Shown here: piece by piece, positions 11,903 to 23,400 of the stretch
Layout of the letters: each line of letters opens with the position of its first letter
Position numbering within the stretch: the stretch's first letter is position 1
NCBI GenBank assembly: GCA_037954665.1
Contig: JBBMOL010000016.1
Coordinates: 8,432,001 to 8,496,000, forward strand
From: Laguncularia racemosa
Taxonomy: Eukaryota; Streptophyta; Magnoliopsida; Myrtales; Combretaceae
Direction: 5' to 3'
DNA length: 64,000 bases
Notes under the pieces: model-generated
What the model was told of the DNA's origin: nothing
What the model saw: the letters and a program-made list of their open reading frames with translations, nothing else
The model's database searches: none
Made by a program: the position numbers and the translations under genes

Positions 11903-12444
11903 GTACGTAGGCACCCATTTGGGGCAACCCTAAAAAGAATAAAAATTATTTTCTTAAAATAACTCACTCAAAAATGAAAAGACAACAAAAGATAAATAAA
12001 AGACATTTCGGATAAAGTCTAGATTTTAGGAGATTAGGGTGGTAACCTTATGGTTTTAATAGGTTAGCCTCCGAACTCAAAAACTCTGGTTTTCCCTTTC
12101 CTCTTTTCACAAAAAGAAAAGAAAAGAGGAAATCACGTTGACTAGTGGTTTAAATTAGGTTTGATCTGCTCAATTAATCATAATTCAATCTTTCCCAACT
12201 ACAGTTGGGTGGCGACTCCAAAAAAAAAACAAAATTCCTAACTCAAGTCGAGGATCTACATTAGATGAGCATAGGGTCTAGTATAGATCGGATTAGGAAT
12301 GGGAAATAAAAAAAAATTAGACTCAACAGGATGGTGACTCCACTGGGGAAGAAATTCTCTAGTAGGCTAGCCACCTGAATCTCCTTAAATTGCTTCTTTC
12401 TAAGAAATTTCTTTTGATTTGTTATATCATTGCTAACCTTTCAG
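11903..12444 (+). other. Predicted leader intron 2, element A (spans PBS)
   Basis: Donor CAG|GTACGT directly after the 38-nt micro-exon. The best acceptor is CTAACCTTTCAG at 12444, beyond the LTR end. If spliced, the message would lose the LTR end and the primer-binding site at 12332. The acceptor choice is less certain than for intron 1. Confidence 0.35.
12332..12349 (+). other. Primer-binding site, element A (tRNA-Arg)
   Basis: TGGTGACTCCACTGGGGA lies 3 nt after the LTR end. It differs by two C-to-T or G-to-A type changes from the element B site TGGCGACTCCGCTGGGGA, which is the exact complement of the 3' end of a plant tRNA-Arg(ACG) as I recall it (acceptor end CCCCAGCGGAGTCG plus CCA). 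Confidence 0.8.
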
Positions 12445-12847
12445 GGATTTAGTTAAAGATTAGGATTCAGTTATTTACTTTAGTTGTTGAGTCTGCATGC
12501 ATGTAAATGTATGAATAGATACGATCAAACCCAGGCCGTCTTAGGACCCTAAGACGAGGGGGCATTGTGTAGGTTTCGGGCGAAGTGATATGATCACCAT
12601 TTGGGACTGATTAGGCTACCCCACCTAACGCTTCGATATGGCCTGAGATCCATTTCTCCGAGAATGCGGGAGGCCATAGAGCTTGGGAACCTGTTAGAAC
12701 TTACCTATTTGCATACACGACATCATGGGCTGACAACTAATTGGTGATGTAATACTTTTGTTCTGTTCACGGAGTTCAGATACATTTCCCTGAATGTTAT
12801 CATTGTAACATAGTTCATGATGTAATTAGAGATTTCTGTTGTAATAG

Positions 12848-14361
12848 ATGGCTAGTTCCACAGTTGACCGCCTCCTCCGCAAGGAAATCCGAGTATGTAA
12901 GCCTCTGGACCCGAAATTGGTACTGGACCACTAGTTTACCCTATACAACCTAGAGGAGCAGGCCTTCATCCAGCAGAAAATAGGGCCCATCCTCTCACTG
13001 ATGAAGATGGAGATAAACTTGCCTTTGGTACGGGCCATGCTCCACCTACGGGAAATAGAGCCCGTGGTTTTCTTCATTGGGCCACATGAGATTACTCATA
13101 CTCTAAAAGAGTACACCCAACTGCTACAGGCTCTAGCACTAACCAACCAAGTCTATATACCGGATCTTGAGGCCGGGCCAGCCGGTATCTTCAGTAGACT
13201 CTTGGGTATCCGCAAAACAGCAATCAACAAGACCTTAGCAGACTGTAACGGGTATTGCATATGAATGGATGAGTTGGAAGCCTGGTTCATAGCCTGAGAA
13301 GATAATGGGGACATGAAAGACATATTGTGTGGGGACCCCAAGACTTATAGACAAAGGAGGGCAAGTGCTTTCATCCTGACGGCCTTCGCTACCATACTCT
13401 TCCCCACCGGAACTTTCTATGTTCACTACCGAGTCGCAGAACTGGTGACCCAATTCCTGGAAGGAAAATCTTACATCTCGGCTCTATTGGCTGAACAGAT
13501 CCGGAACTTAAACTTCGTCAAGAAAAAAGGCTACGGGATTCGCTGCTCAAATATCAACCTTATCCTGATATGGTTTGTAAGCCACCTCAAGTGTTTTGGG
13601 CTAAAAATGGTCTGGAAAACCTTGGCTCAACAAGTGGACCTCATGGACTCATGCATAGAGCAGATGAAGCTACCCGACGACCTTACCAGCCATAGTTGGG
13701 TAGAAGTGCTTAAAAGTTTCAATGCCGAGGACATTTTGTGGACAGCCAGATAGAGTTGCAGCAACAAAGTTATCTTAACCTGCAGTAATTTTCAAGCCGT
13801 GCCTGTAATCGGTATCAGCGGATGTATAGGTTATCATCCCAACTCAGTGGTCCGCCAGTTCGATACTATTCAAGACATAGTTTATCGGCCCTCGCTCGAA
13901 GCAGTCACATTCGAGTACCAAGATTCGAACTTATTAATAGCTGAGAAATTTGCTAAGCTGGCAGAGGTCAAAGCATTGTGGGAAGCCCGAATATAGGCCT
14001 CGGAGAGTTGGATGGCGAAGTGGGCAAACATCGAGCCACCAGGGAATTCATGATCCACCAGCTGTATCAGACAGGGGAAAGAGCATACCGGGTCCCAGAT
14101 GTCACCTAACCTAAGCCAGACAAGGTAAATCCGGAGCTGGAAATCTACTTGAAGCAAGTCAAGGCCCGGATGAAAGTATACTTTGAGGCTGCATATTATA
14201 AAAAGGATATCTGGAAAGGTCGATTCAAGGAAACCGACCAAAGAAATAAAGCCTTGGAAACTCAGTTGGAGAAGACCCAAGCCAAAGTCAAGGAATTAGA
14301 AGCCGTCATCAATGGGAAACCTGAGTCTACGCAGTAGAAGACCAAGAAAGCTAGGAAATAG
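12848..14361 (+). pseudogene. Element A ORF1 (Tat/Ogre extra ORF upstream of gag), broken
   Basis: The ATG at 12848 follows GTAATAG and reads MASSTVDRLLRKEIRV, matching the starts at 19311 (B) and 34138 on minus (C). It would encode about 500 residues of a protein of unknown function, an extra ORF typical of Ogre/Tat elements that lies before gag. It is broken by in-frame stops (near 12932, 13262, 13298, 13751, 14107) and a frameshift near 13995. The C-terminal part (about 14220-14337) is a charged, coiled-coil-like segment with LEKTQAKVKELEAV. An early TAG at 14335 precedes the usual end KARK-stop at 14361. Function is unknown; a plant DUF7745-like domain is a guess. Confidence 0.75.
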
Positions 14362-14618
14362 ATTATTATTGTACTCTTTCGCTTTTTTTTCTTTTCAAGT
14401 ATGGAACTCCAAAGTTTTCATTATTAATATTAATAAAGTTTCAGTATTATGTCATCAATCAATTGTTAGCCCCTTTATTTTAGCATCCGTGTGACACATG
14501 CATCACATTTTCATGCATACATCATACTAAAAAGAAAAAATGCGCGCTAGGTATCAAAATAGCTCCCAAATAACCAAACCCTCCCAGAAGCCCAATCTGC
14601 ATACGTTCAAGAACTAAG

Positions 14619-16685
14619 ATGGCAAACAGTGGCGACAACCGCAACAACACAAGTGTTGACGCTGCTTCAGACTCTAGGATCGTATCCTTGGAACAAATAG
14701 TCCAGCAGCTAGCTACACAAGTTCACCTCCTGACTGAAAGCATTGGCCTCCTTCGCACCACCCAGCCGACTCAAGAAGAACATTCTGGGGCTAGAAAAGG
14801 GAAGGCAATGGAGGGGCAGCCTCCAGAATATGAGGAAATTAATTCCCACCTCAACTCGGCCTTTGAGTATGAGCCGAGAATCAACTAGGGTCCAACCTCT
14901 GACAACTTGAAGAAAGAGATGGAGGAGAGACAAAAAGAGATGGAAAAGAGACTCTTCTAATAGCTGGCTGACAAGATGAAAACAATAGAGGGGCCTGACG
15001 GTTTCGAGCAAGCCGAGATCACCAGCTTGCCAGCATATGGGGAAAAGGTATACCCCGATAAATTCAAGACCCCAGAATTCTAAAAGTATGACGGTATTGG
15101 ATGCCCCAAGATGAGCAAGTATTCTCAATATGACCAACTAATGATCCAAACCTTCCAGGATAGCCTTACAGGTCCTACGTTAGTCTGGTATGCCCACCTG
15201 GATTTTAATCAAGTCAACACTTGGGAAAGGCTTGCTCGGGCTTTTTATGACCAATATAAGTTCAACATTGAGTTTGCCCCCTCAGTGATTGATCTAGGGA
15301 GTCTTTGAAAGAGACATGCTGAGTCTTTGAAAGAGTATGCTCAGCAATGGAGAGCTCAAGCTGCTAAGGTAGCAACCCGAATTTCTGAAAAAGAGCTGAC
15401 ATCAATATTCATCAACACTCTGGACAAGACCTACTTCTCACATCTGGTGGGCCAAATATCATCCAGTTTTGCAGAAGTAGCGGCCGCAGGGTGCCGGATT
15501 GAAAGTGCCATCACAATAGGCAGACTCCAAACAATGGATCATCCTAGGGTCACATCATCACAAAGGCCCTTAGGAGGTAACAGAGCCAAGGAGTCTACCG
15601 TCGGCATAGTTAACTCCAGTAAAGCAGACAAGGCTGGGACTCGTGTGACATTCCAAACCATGAGTGCCCCAGCCCAGCATTCCACGACAAATCACACCCA
15701 GGCTACCAGAGTCCCGAGACAGTTTACTCCAATTTCGATCCCGCTCAGCCAGGTCTTTGCTCGACTGCGAGCGGATAATTTAATCAGCTTCGAAAACCCA
15801 AACGACCAGTATAAGCCCAGAAACTTCGACTCAAGCCTCAAATGTGACTATCATATGGGCCAAGAGGGGCATTTTACGGACAGGTGCTGGAGGCTCCGAA
15901 ACAAAATCCAGGATCTGATTGACGCCGAGATTGTGCAGCTGGATTTTGTTAACACCCCAGCACCCAATGTTAACACCAATCCACTGCCCAATCATAAGCC
16001 CACCGTTAATATGATCACGTCCGAAGAGTCGGCTACCAAAGAACCCTCTAAGTAAAAGGCGACGGACCAGCAAAAAAGGCATTCTCATCAAGCTCCAGAG
16101 AAAACCCCAAGTCACATATAAAAAAGAGATGGTTATCCGGAGACCCAACAGTCGGCACCTTAGGAGAGTCACATGGGAGATTTGAGTACCTGGTGAGCTA
16201 TTCTTATACCCCAACTGTATATGGGCCGCCTAGCGAATGGGGGCCCGAGTTTGAGAAAGAGGACAACCCGCCAAAGGAAGGGGAGAAGTCTGTGAACATG
16301 ATCAAATCAAATCAAAAGCCAAGGGTCATAAAATGCTATGAAGGACAGTCAACCGAGATACAAATCCCGAAGAAGAGATATGTGTTCAATGTCCCAATAC
16401 CTGCAGAGAGGTATAAGGCCTCACCATTTGACTATCAGACCCTTGAGCAAAAACGACCCCCTATGGTGGGAGGAATCACCCGCTCTAGGAGAGTCTATGA
16501 CCCAAAATATAAAATCTCAACTGAGGAACCCAACATGGAGACAGGAGGGGAAGAAGAAAAGGGGCTCGCTGCATTTACAAAAATGGTCAAGGCGAGTGAA
16601 TATAAGATTATGGAACAACTAAACAAGGTTCCAGCCCAAATATCGCTCATGGGCCTCCTTATAACCTCCGAGCCCCATAGGGAAG
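14619..16685 (+). pseudogene. Element A gag-pro, 5' part, interrupted by element B
   Basis: Begins MANSGDNRNNTSVDAA at 14619. The retrotransposon gag (capsid) domain lies at about 15110-15470, with FQDSLTGPTLVWYAHLDF and FKEYAQQWRAQAAKV-like sequence. A CHHC-type zinc knuckle, CDYHMGQEGHFTDRC, lies near 15840-15885. The region then runs to HREV, where element B interrupts it in the codon series CAT AGG GAA G|CA. Stops at about 14886, 14958, 15081, 15306 and 16053 and a frameshift near 16110 disable it. The reading continues at 40414. The plus-strand overlap 16338-16622 and the minus-strand frames here are shadows. Confidence 0.85.
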
Positions 16686-17369
16686 TGTAAACACCCCATT
16701 TTTGCCTTAAGAATGAATAATAATCAATAATAATCAATAATAATCAATTTCCAATTTTTTCCAATTTTCCCTAATTTAGCATAAATAATAAAAATATTCA
16801 AAAAAATAAAAATAAATAGGAAAACACATCAATTTTGAAAAATGATTTCAGAAATGGCAATAATAAGCAATAAATAATTTTTATAAATTTTTGAAATTTC
16901 AAAAAATACAAAAAAATAAAAAAATCGCATTGCATATATGCAATTTGTGAAATTAGAAAAATCGGGAAAATGGGCCAGCCCAGCTGGTCCGGACTATGGT
17001 TTAAGGCGCGCGCAGGAGGGCTCGGTCGCAGGGGAAGTAGTTTCCGCGTTTTGTGTTTTTCTTACTTATCTAGGACACATGGCAACCTCTGATTGGCTGG
17101 AGGGAACGCACGCGCCAGGCGCGTAATCATCTCCTACCTTGGGTTCGAGATCGCCGGCGAAGGAAAAATTCGAATTTCGGCCGTTTCGATTCGATTTTTT
17201 GCACAAATCCGACAGATATTCAACAGAATTGAGATAAACATCATCCAATTGGAATCAAATCTCAACAAATCAAAGGATTTACACGAATCAGAGTTAGTTT
17301 ATTTAACCGTCGATCCGATTTGCTTCAATCGGAGGAAATCCGAGCTTATCCAGCTCGATTTCAAGCGCC

Positions 17370-17377
17370 TATAAATA
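17370..17377 (+). promoter_or_regulatory. TATA box of element B 5' LTR
   Basis: TATAAATA followed by GAGGAGGAGGGG. An ATG-started open frame begins 54 nt downstream (17424). It is also present in the 3' LTR (39022) and runs across the predicted splice donor, so it is likely leader sequence rather than a gene. Confidence 0.65.
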
Positions 17378-17693
17378 GAGGAGGAGGGGAGGAAGCCAAA
17401 TCACAGATCACAATTGAGAGAAAGTGAGAAAAGAGAGCAAATCGAAGAGCATTGGAGGAAACCCAAAATCGCGATCACCGATCGGAGTTGAGCCACCACC
17501 AGGAGACGTTCTGAGAGCGAACCACCCCCACCATTGGATTCAGCACCCTCGAGAAGCTAGGATTCGACTCCTCACCCGTTGCAAAAGGCCCCCGGAACGC
17601 CGTGAACGGGCACTCCCCGCCGCCGTGACCGACCGATCCGACCCGACTCGATTCCACCCGACCGACCCGACCCGCGCACCGACCTGGATCCAA

Positions 17694-18359
17694 GTAAGTT
17701 GGATTTTCCGGATTTTTCCAATTTATTTATTTATTTCGTTAATTTATTTTTATTCCGATTTAATTTATTATTTTTTATTTATTTATTAATTTTTTGGTTA
17801 TTTATTTATTTATTTGTTTATGTTTTATTTTCTATAAATAGGAAAATGTTAGAAATTAGATTTCTTTAGGATTTAATAATGTAAAATAATAAAAAATAAT
17901 AAAAATGTAGAAAAACAATATAAATATTAGAAAAATAATAATAAAACTTTAGGTTTTAAAATAGGATAGATAATAGTTTAGGATAAATTTTTTAACAAAA
18001 ATTATAAAAATCATAAAAATCATAAAAAAACTATAAAAATCATGAAAACTCATAAAATTATAAAAAATTGTAGAAGAATAAGGAAAAATCGAAAAGAAAT
18101 AAAAAATCATAAAAATTACAAAAAATAAAATTAATAAAAATTCAAAAATTATAAAAAAAGAAAAAAATAAGTTTTAGCACTTAGAAAAAAATCATTTTCT
18201 CAAATAAATCCAAAATTGATGTTTTCCCCAAATGTTATTTTCAAAGATCAAATTACTAAGCTTAGGTTTAGATTTTTTAGAAAAATCCCAAAAATGTTAA
18301 AAACATAAATCGAAAGAGATTTTCAAATTAAAATTCACAAACCCACTAAATATTTTCAG
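17694..18359 (+). other. Predicted LTR intron 1, element B 5' LTR
   Basis: GTAAGT at 17694 and TTTTCAG at 18359 bound 666 bp of extremely AT-rich DNA. The base before the donor is A rather than G here; the 3' LTR keeps the consensus CAG|GTAAGT at 39292 with its acceptor at 39948. Predicted from sequence only. Confidence 0.5.
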
Positions 18360-18397
18360 GAAAAGCGAACTACGACTTGTTTGATCCCGACTAGCAG

Positions 18398-18924
18398 GTA
18401 CGTAGGCACCCATTTGGGTCAACCTATAAAAATGGAATAAAAAATCATTTTCTTAGAATAATAAAAAACGTAATAAAAAGTAATAGAAACAAAATAAAAG
18501 ACATTTCTAGATATGAACAATTTTACGAGACTAGGTGGTAACCGTAAGGTTTTAATAGGTTAGCCTCCGGACTTAGAAACTCTGGTTTTCCCTTTTCCTC
18601 TTTTCACAAAAACGAGAAGGGGAAATAACGACGACTAGTGGTCCAAATTATGACTAATCCGCTCCTTTAGTCTTAATTCAATATTTCCCAACAACAGTTG
18701 GGTGGCGACTCCAAAAATCAAACGAAATTCCTAATTCAAGTCGAGGATCTACATTAGATGAGCATAGGGTCTAGTTTAGATCGGATTAGGAATGGGAATT
18801 CAAAAAAATAGACTCGACAGGATGGCGACTCCGCTGGGGACCCATTCCAGTAGGCTAGCTACCTGAATCTCCTCAAGTTGTTCCTTTTTAAGTTTCAATT
18901 ATTATTCTGTTACTAACTTTTCAG
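18398..18924 (+). other. Predicted leader intron 2, element B (spans PBS)
   Basis: Donor CAG|GTACGT after the micro-exon. The candidate acceptor is TACTAACTTTTCAG ending at 18924. The interval includes the LTR end and the primer-binding site. TACTAAC resembles a branch-point motif but lies too near this AG to serve it, so the acceptor remains tentative. Confidence 0.35.
18823..18840 (+). other. Primer-binding site, element B (tRNA-Arg)
   Basis: TGGCGACTCCGCTGGGGA, 3 nt after the LTR end, is complementary over 18 nt to the 3' end of a plant tRNA-Arg(ACG). A tRNA-Arg primer is a known property of Ogre elements. Confidence 0.85.
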
Positions 18925-19310
18925 GCTTTAGTTAGATTTTAGTTTTCTTTACTGTGGGGTTTGCATGCATAAGTTTGTGTGAATAGATGCAGTCGAACCC
19001 GGACCGTCCTAGAAACTTAAGTCGGGGAGCCATTGTGTACGTTTCGGGCGAAGTGAGTTGATCACCGTTTAGGACCGATTAGGTTACCCCACCCAATGCT
19101 TCGATGTGGCCTGAGATCCATTTCTCCGAGAATGTGGGAGGCCATAGAGCTTGGGGACCAATTAGAACCAACCTACTTGCATACATAACATCATAGGGTT
19201 GACAATTGATGACGATGTAATGGTTTGTTGTTTTATTTTGGAGTTCAAATCTATTTCCCTGTAATGTTTCATAGTTCTGTTTGTAATTAGGCAATTTCTT
19301 ATTGTAATAG

Positions 19311-19805
19311 ATGGCTAGCACTGCAGTCGACCGCCTCCTCCGCAAAGAAATTCGGGTGTACAAACCTTTGGACCCAAAGTTGGTATTGGACCATTGGTTT
19401 ACCTTATACAACCCGGAGGAGCAAGCCTTCATCCAGCAAAAGATAGGCCCCATCCTCTCACTAACAAAGATAGAGGCGAATTTGCCTTTGGTACGGGCCA
19501 TGCTCCATTTATGGGAAGTCGAGCCCGCAACTTTCTTTATCGGGCTGCATGAAATCACCCCTACTTTGGAAGAGTACACCCAGCTACTACAGGCTCCAGC
19601 ACTAACCGACCAAGTCTATGTACCTGATCTTGAGGTCGGGCCAGCCGGTATTTTCAGCAGACTCTTGGGTATCCGCAAAGTAGCAATCAACAAAGCCTTG
19701 AAAGCTCAACTGGAGAAGACCCAAGCCAAAGTCAAAGAATTAGAAGTCGTCATTAACGGGAAGCTTGAGTCTCTACAACAGAAGACCAAGAAAGCTAGGA
19801 AATAG
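19311..19805 (+). pseudogene. Element B ORF1 with large in-frame internal deletion
   Basis: Starts MASTAVDRLLRKEIRV and runs open for 164 codons to a TAG at 19803. The first ~130 residues match the ORF1 N-terminus in A and C. At 19691-19700 the sequence jumps directly to the C-terminal coiled-coil-like end (KAQLEKTQAKVKELE). About 1.0 kb is missing compared with element A. The junction sits in AAAGCCTTG, a string found near both breakpoints in relatives, which suggests a short-homology deletion. The shortened frame stays open, so it could encode a miniature ORF1 product, but nothing shows that it does. Confidence 0.75.
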
Positions 19806-20072
19806 ATTATCATTGTACTCTTACGTTTGTTTTAAGTATCGAACTCCAAAATTTTCAATATTAATAAAAGTAAAGTTTCAATATTACATCGTTAATCAAT
19901 TGTCAACCCTTTTATTTTTAGCATCCGTGTGGCACATGCATCGCATTTGCATACATCATACTAAAAAAAAAAAAGAAAAAGAAAAAGTAAAAAATGTGCG
20001 CCAGGTATCAAGATAGCTCCCAAGCAACCGAACCCTCTCAGAAGCCCAATTCGCACACGTTCAAGGACAAAA

Positions 20073-20354
20073 ATGGCCAACAGTAGTGACAACCGCAATA
20101 AGACCAGCACTGACTATGAAGAAGCACAAGCCAGAGGTGTCAAAGGCAGAATAAAATAGAAGCCAATTGACGCCCAGATGTGCATTCCACCTCTCCAACA
20201 ATCTTTACGAAGAGCAAATATTATTCAAGAGCCTCGGATAAACGAAGGTGACGTCAACAATGGGAAACCAACCCCCTGCATGTCCAATCAACATCCGGCT
20301 CTGAACAATTGGTTTTGTTATCCTATCAATAGCGCTAGGTTAGCTCAAAAATAG
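20073..20354 (+). pseudogene. Element B gag-pro remnant, gag and protease deleted
   Basis: The start MANSSDNRNKTSTD is joined near 20115, still in frame, to the far C-terminal end of gag-pro (EEAQARGVKG), followed by one stop and then the conserved HPALNNWFCYPINS and ARLAQK-stop. Element C's gag-pro is about 3.0 kb; this is 282 bp, so about 2.7 kb is gone, including the capsid, zinc knuckle and protease. B therefore lacks its own Gag. The end contains the splice donor for the pol intron. Confidence 0.85.
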
Positions 20355-20452
20355 AGAATGATTATTGAACAAATTCTATTGAGACTCTTTATCAATTCAA
20401 TTACAGTCTGTTTTTTTTCTTATATACATGCTTTCATCTTTACTTTACCCAG
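20339..20452 (+). other. Predicted gag-pro/pol intron, element B (114 bp)
   Basis: Donor AG|GTTAGC just before the gag-pro stop; acceptor TTTACCCAG after a pyrimidine-rich tract. Removing it skips the TAG stop and joins the Ser-Ala-Arg codons of gag-pro to SLTSEHQGYFAQ of pol in one frame. The same sites exist in element C. Ogre elements are known to carry an intron between protease and RT, so this is a well-founded prediction. Confidence 0.75.
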
Positions 20453-23400
20453 ATCTCTTACCAGCGAACATCAGGGATATTTCGCGCAGGTAGAAAATAA
20501 AAATGCGATATCATTTCCAATGCTGCCGGGTCAGTTGTTGAAGGCGATATCCTAGACCATGAAATAATACAAGAAAATTGGCAAAAACATGAACAAAGTG
20601 GAATTTCGATCGACGAGCCCGTGGAGACAGTAAATCTAGGAAGCATGGAAAACCCTAAGAACCTCAAAATTGGGACCAGTTTGAGTGCCGAGCAAAAATG
20701 TGAGATAACCGAGCTATTAACAAAATATGCGGATGTGTTTGCCTGGTCATATGGTGACATGCCAGGGCTAGACCAATCAATAGTGGTTCATAGGCTTCCC
20801 ACAAGGGAAGATCTCAAACCTAAAAAACAAAAAATGAGAAGATTTTGGCCTGACGTCTTGCTAAAGATTAAGGAAGAAGTTAAGAAACTGCTAGAAGTAG
20901 GGTTCATTGAAGTATCTGACTACCTAGAATGGGTAGCAAATATAGTCCCCGTTATGAAAAAGAACGGAAAAGTACGGGTATGCGTAGACTTCCGGGACTT
21001 AAACAAAGCTATGCCAAAGGATAACTTCCCCCTACCTCACATTGATGTTTTAGTAGACAACACTGCGGGAAACCATCTCTTCTCATTCCTGGACTGTTTC
21101 TCAGGATATAATCAAATAAAAATGGCTGAAGAAGATAAAACCAAAACAACTTTCATCACAACATGGGGAACTTTCTGTTACAAAGTCATGCCCTTCGGTT
21201 TAAAAAATGTCGGGGCAACGTATCAGAGAGCTATGATTACAATACTTCACGACATGATGCATCGAGAGGTTGAAGTATATGTCGACGACATGATAGCCAA
21301 ATCCAAAGAAGGAGAAAGCCATATGGATATCCTGAGGAAATTGTTTAAACGATTGAGAAAATTTTAGCTCAAGTTAAACCCAAAGAAATGCACTTTCAGG
21401 GTCACAACGGGGGAATTGTTAGGGTTTGTCATAAGCCAGGAAGGGATTAAAATTGACCTTGATAAGGTAAAGTCTATATTAGAGTTACCTTCCCCACGCT
21501 CCGTTAAAGAAGTGAGAAGCTTGCTGGGAAGATTAGATTATATAGCTCGTTTTATCTCACAGCTCACCGACAAATGCCGGCCATTATTCCGTCTGTTGAA
21601 GAAGAACGCCACAAAAATGGGACGACGAATGCGAAGAGGCATTCAGGACAATCAAAGACTATCTTATAAAACCTCCGGTCTTGATAGTCCCGAAGCAAAG
21701 AAAGCCCTTATTCTTATACCTTACTATACTCCCTGAATCCATGGGATGCGTATTAGGGCTGAAAGATGACGAGGGAAGAGAGCGTTCCATATACTATCTG
21801 AGCAAGAAGTTCACAGATGGGAATAGAGGTACTTAGAGGTGGAGAAGACTTGTTGTGCTCTAATTTGGGTCATGCATCGACTAAGGCAATACATCCTTTA
21901 CTATCATATTGAGCTACTGACAAGACATGATCCTTTGAAATACTTGGCAGAGAAACCAGCTTTGATAGGGAGAATCTCTAGATGGTAAATGCTCCTATCC
22001 GAGTTTGACATCACATACATAAATCAGAACTCGATGAAAGGGCAAGCCTTAGCTAACCAATTAGCAGAACACCCTGTCGAGACAGATTCCCAAAAACTAC
22101 AGGCCCAATTCCTGGACGAAAATATATTAACAATGGAAGATATGCCAGTAGAAGACTTTGGGATGGAGCAAAACCCGAAATGGAAACTGTTTTTCGATGG
22201 AGTTGCCAATGTATTCGGTTGCGGGATCGGGGCAGTGTTGATATCCCCAGACGACACTCAATTCCCTACAGCGACACGACTTACATTTCCATATACCAAT
22301 AATATCGCGGAGTATGAAGCATGCATTCTTGGCCTCAAAATGGCCTGTCAAATGGAAATCCGCGAGTTAGAAGTATATGGAGATTCGTCGCTCATCATAC
22401 TACAGACAAGAGGGGAATACAAGACTAAAGACCCCAAACTAGTACCGTATCATCAACACTTGACAGAGCTAATAGAAGAATTCAAGGTAATCACTTTTAC
22501 ATATATCCCGAGAACTCAGAATCAGTTTGCAGATGCACTAGCCACACTAGCATCTATGATCCAGATAACAGGGGGAGCCGAAATTCAACCGATGAAAATA
22601 GACATCGAAAGTCGGCCCGCCTACTGTTTAACCATTGAAAAAGTACAAGATGACAAGCCCTGGTATCACGACATCAAGACTTTCCTCCAAGAAAGTAAAT
22701 ACCCTGAAATGGCTAGCAGGAATGACCAAAGAACAATCAGAAGGTTAGCAAGACATTTCTTACTAAGTGGGCTTGTACTCTACAAAAGATCATCTGATAC
22801 CACCTTGTTGAGATGTGTGGACAAAAATGAAGCATGCGAACTGATGAAGGGGTATGTGGGCCTCATATGAATGGCTACATGTTGGCCCGAAAAATCATGA
22901 GGTCAGGATATTATTGGTTGACCATGGAATCGGATTGCATAAAATATGTTAAGCACTGCCATTTGTGTCAAGTCTACGCAAACCGGATAAATGCTCCGCC
23001 CAACGAGCTACACTTGTTATCAGCACCCTGGCCTTTCTCCATGTGGGGAATCGACATAATAGGCCCGATCACTCCGACAGCATCTAATGGCTATAGGTTC
23101 ATACTGGTAGCGATTGATTACTTCACCAAATGGGTAGAAGCTTCATCATATACCAATGTCACAAAAGGGGTAATAGTTCACTTCTTGAAAAGGGACATAA
23201 TAGCCCGATATGGAGTTCCTGAGTCCATCATCACCGACAACGGTACCAATCTTAACAACAAATCGATTACAGGTTTATGTCAATAATTCCACATAAACCA
23301 CAGAAATTCAACTCCCTACCGACCTTAAATGAACGGGGCAGTAGAAGCAGCCAATAAGAATATTAAAAAGATCATCGAGAAAATGACAACAACTTACAAA

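Larger units (their letters stand above)
10285..12328 (+). repeat. Element A 5' LTR
   Basis: Starts TGTAAACACCCC and ends GACTCAACA, matching the 3' copy at 46688-48763. Contents in order: an AT-rich 5' part, a tRNA-like A/B-box module (10575-10640), a TATA box (10980), a GC-rich leader, splice donor CAG|GTAAGT (intron from 11302), an AT-rich tract, acceptor TTTTCAG at 11864, a 38-nt micro-exon (11865-11902) and donor CAG|GTACGT. In the first ~115 aligned bases I count about six mismatches to the 3' LTR. An open minus frame near 10428-10835 is LTR sequence, not a gene. Confidence 0.95.
16686..18819 (+). repeat. Element B 5' LTR
   Basis: Begins TGTAAACACCCC and ends GACTCGACA. It matches 38280-40408 with scattered substitutions and a few indels. 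It has the TATA box at 17370, a donor site mutated from CAG to CAA before GTAAGT (17694), the acceptor TTTTCAG at 18359 and the 38-nt micro-exon 18360-18397. A 13-bp deletion near 17032 removed the tRNA-like B box that its 3' partner retains. Confidence 0.95.

Noticed and set aside
13882..15137. Long minus frames (132-142 codons) opposite ORF1 and gag of element A
   Set aside because: Shadows of the plus-strand retroelement genes, whose domains are clear on the plus strand.
17424..17789. 121-codon plus frame after the TATA box, repeated at 39022-39387
   Set aside because: Transcribed leader of the element B LTR. It is Arg/Pro-rich because the leader is GC-rich, runs through the splice donor into AT-rich DNA and has no match I recognise.
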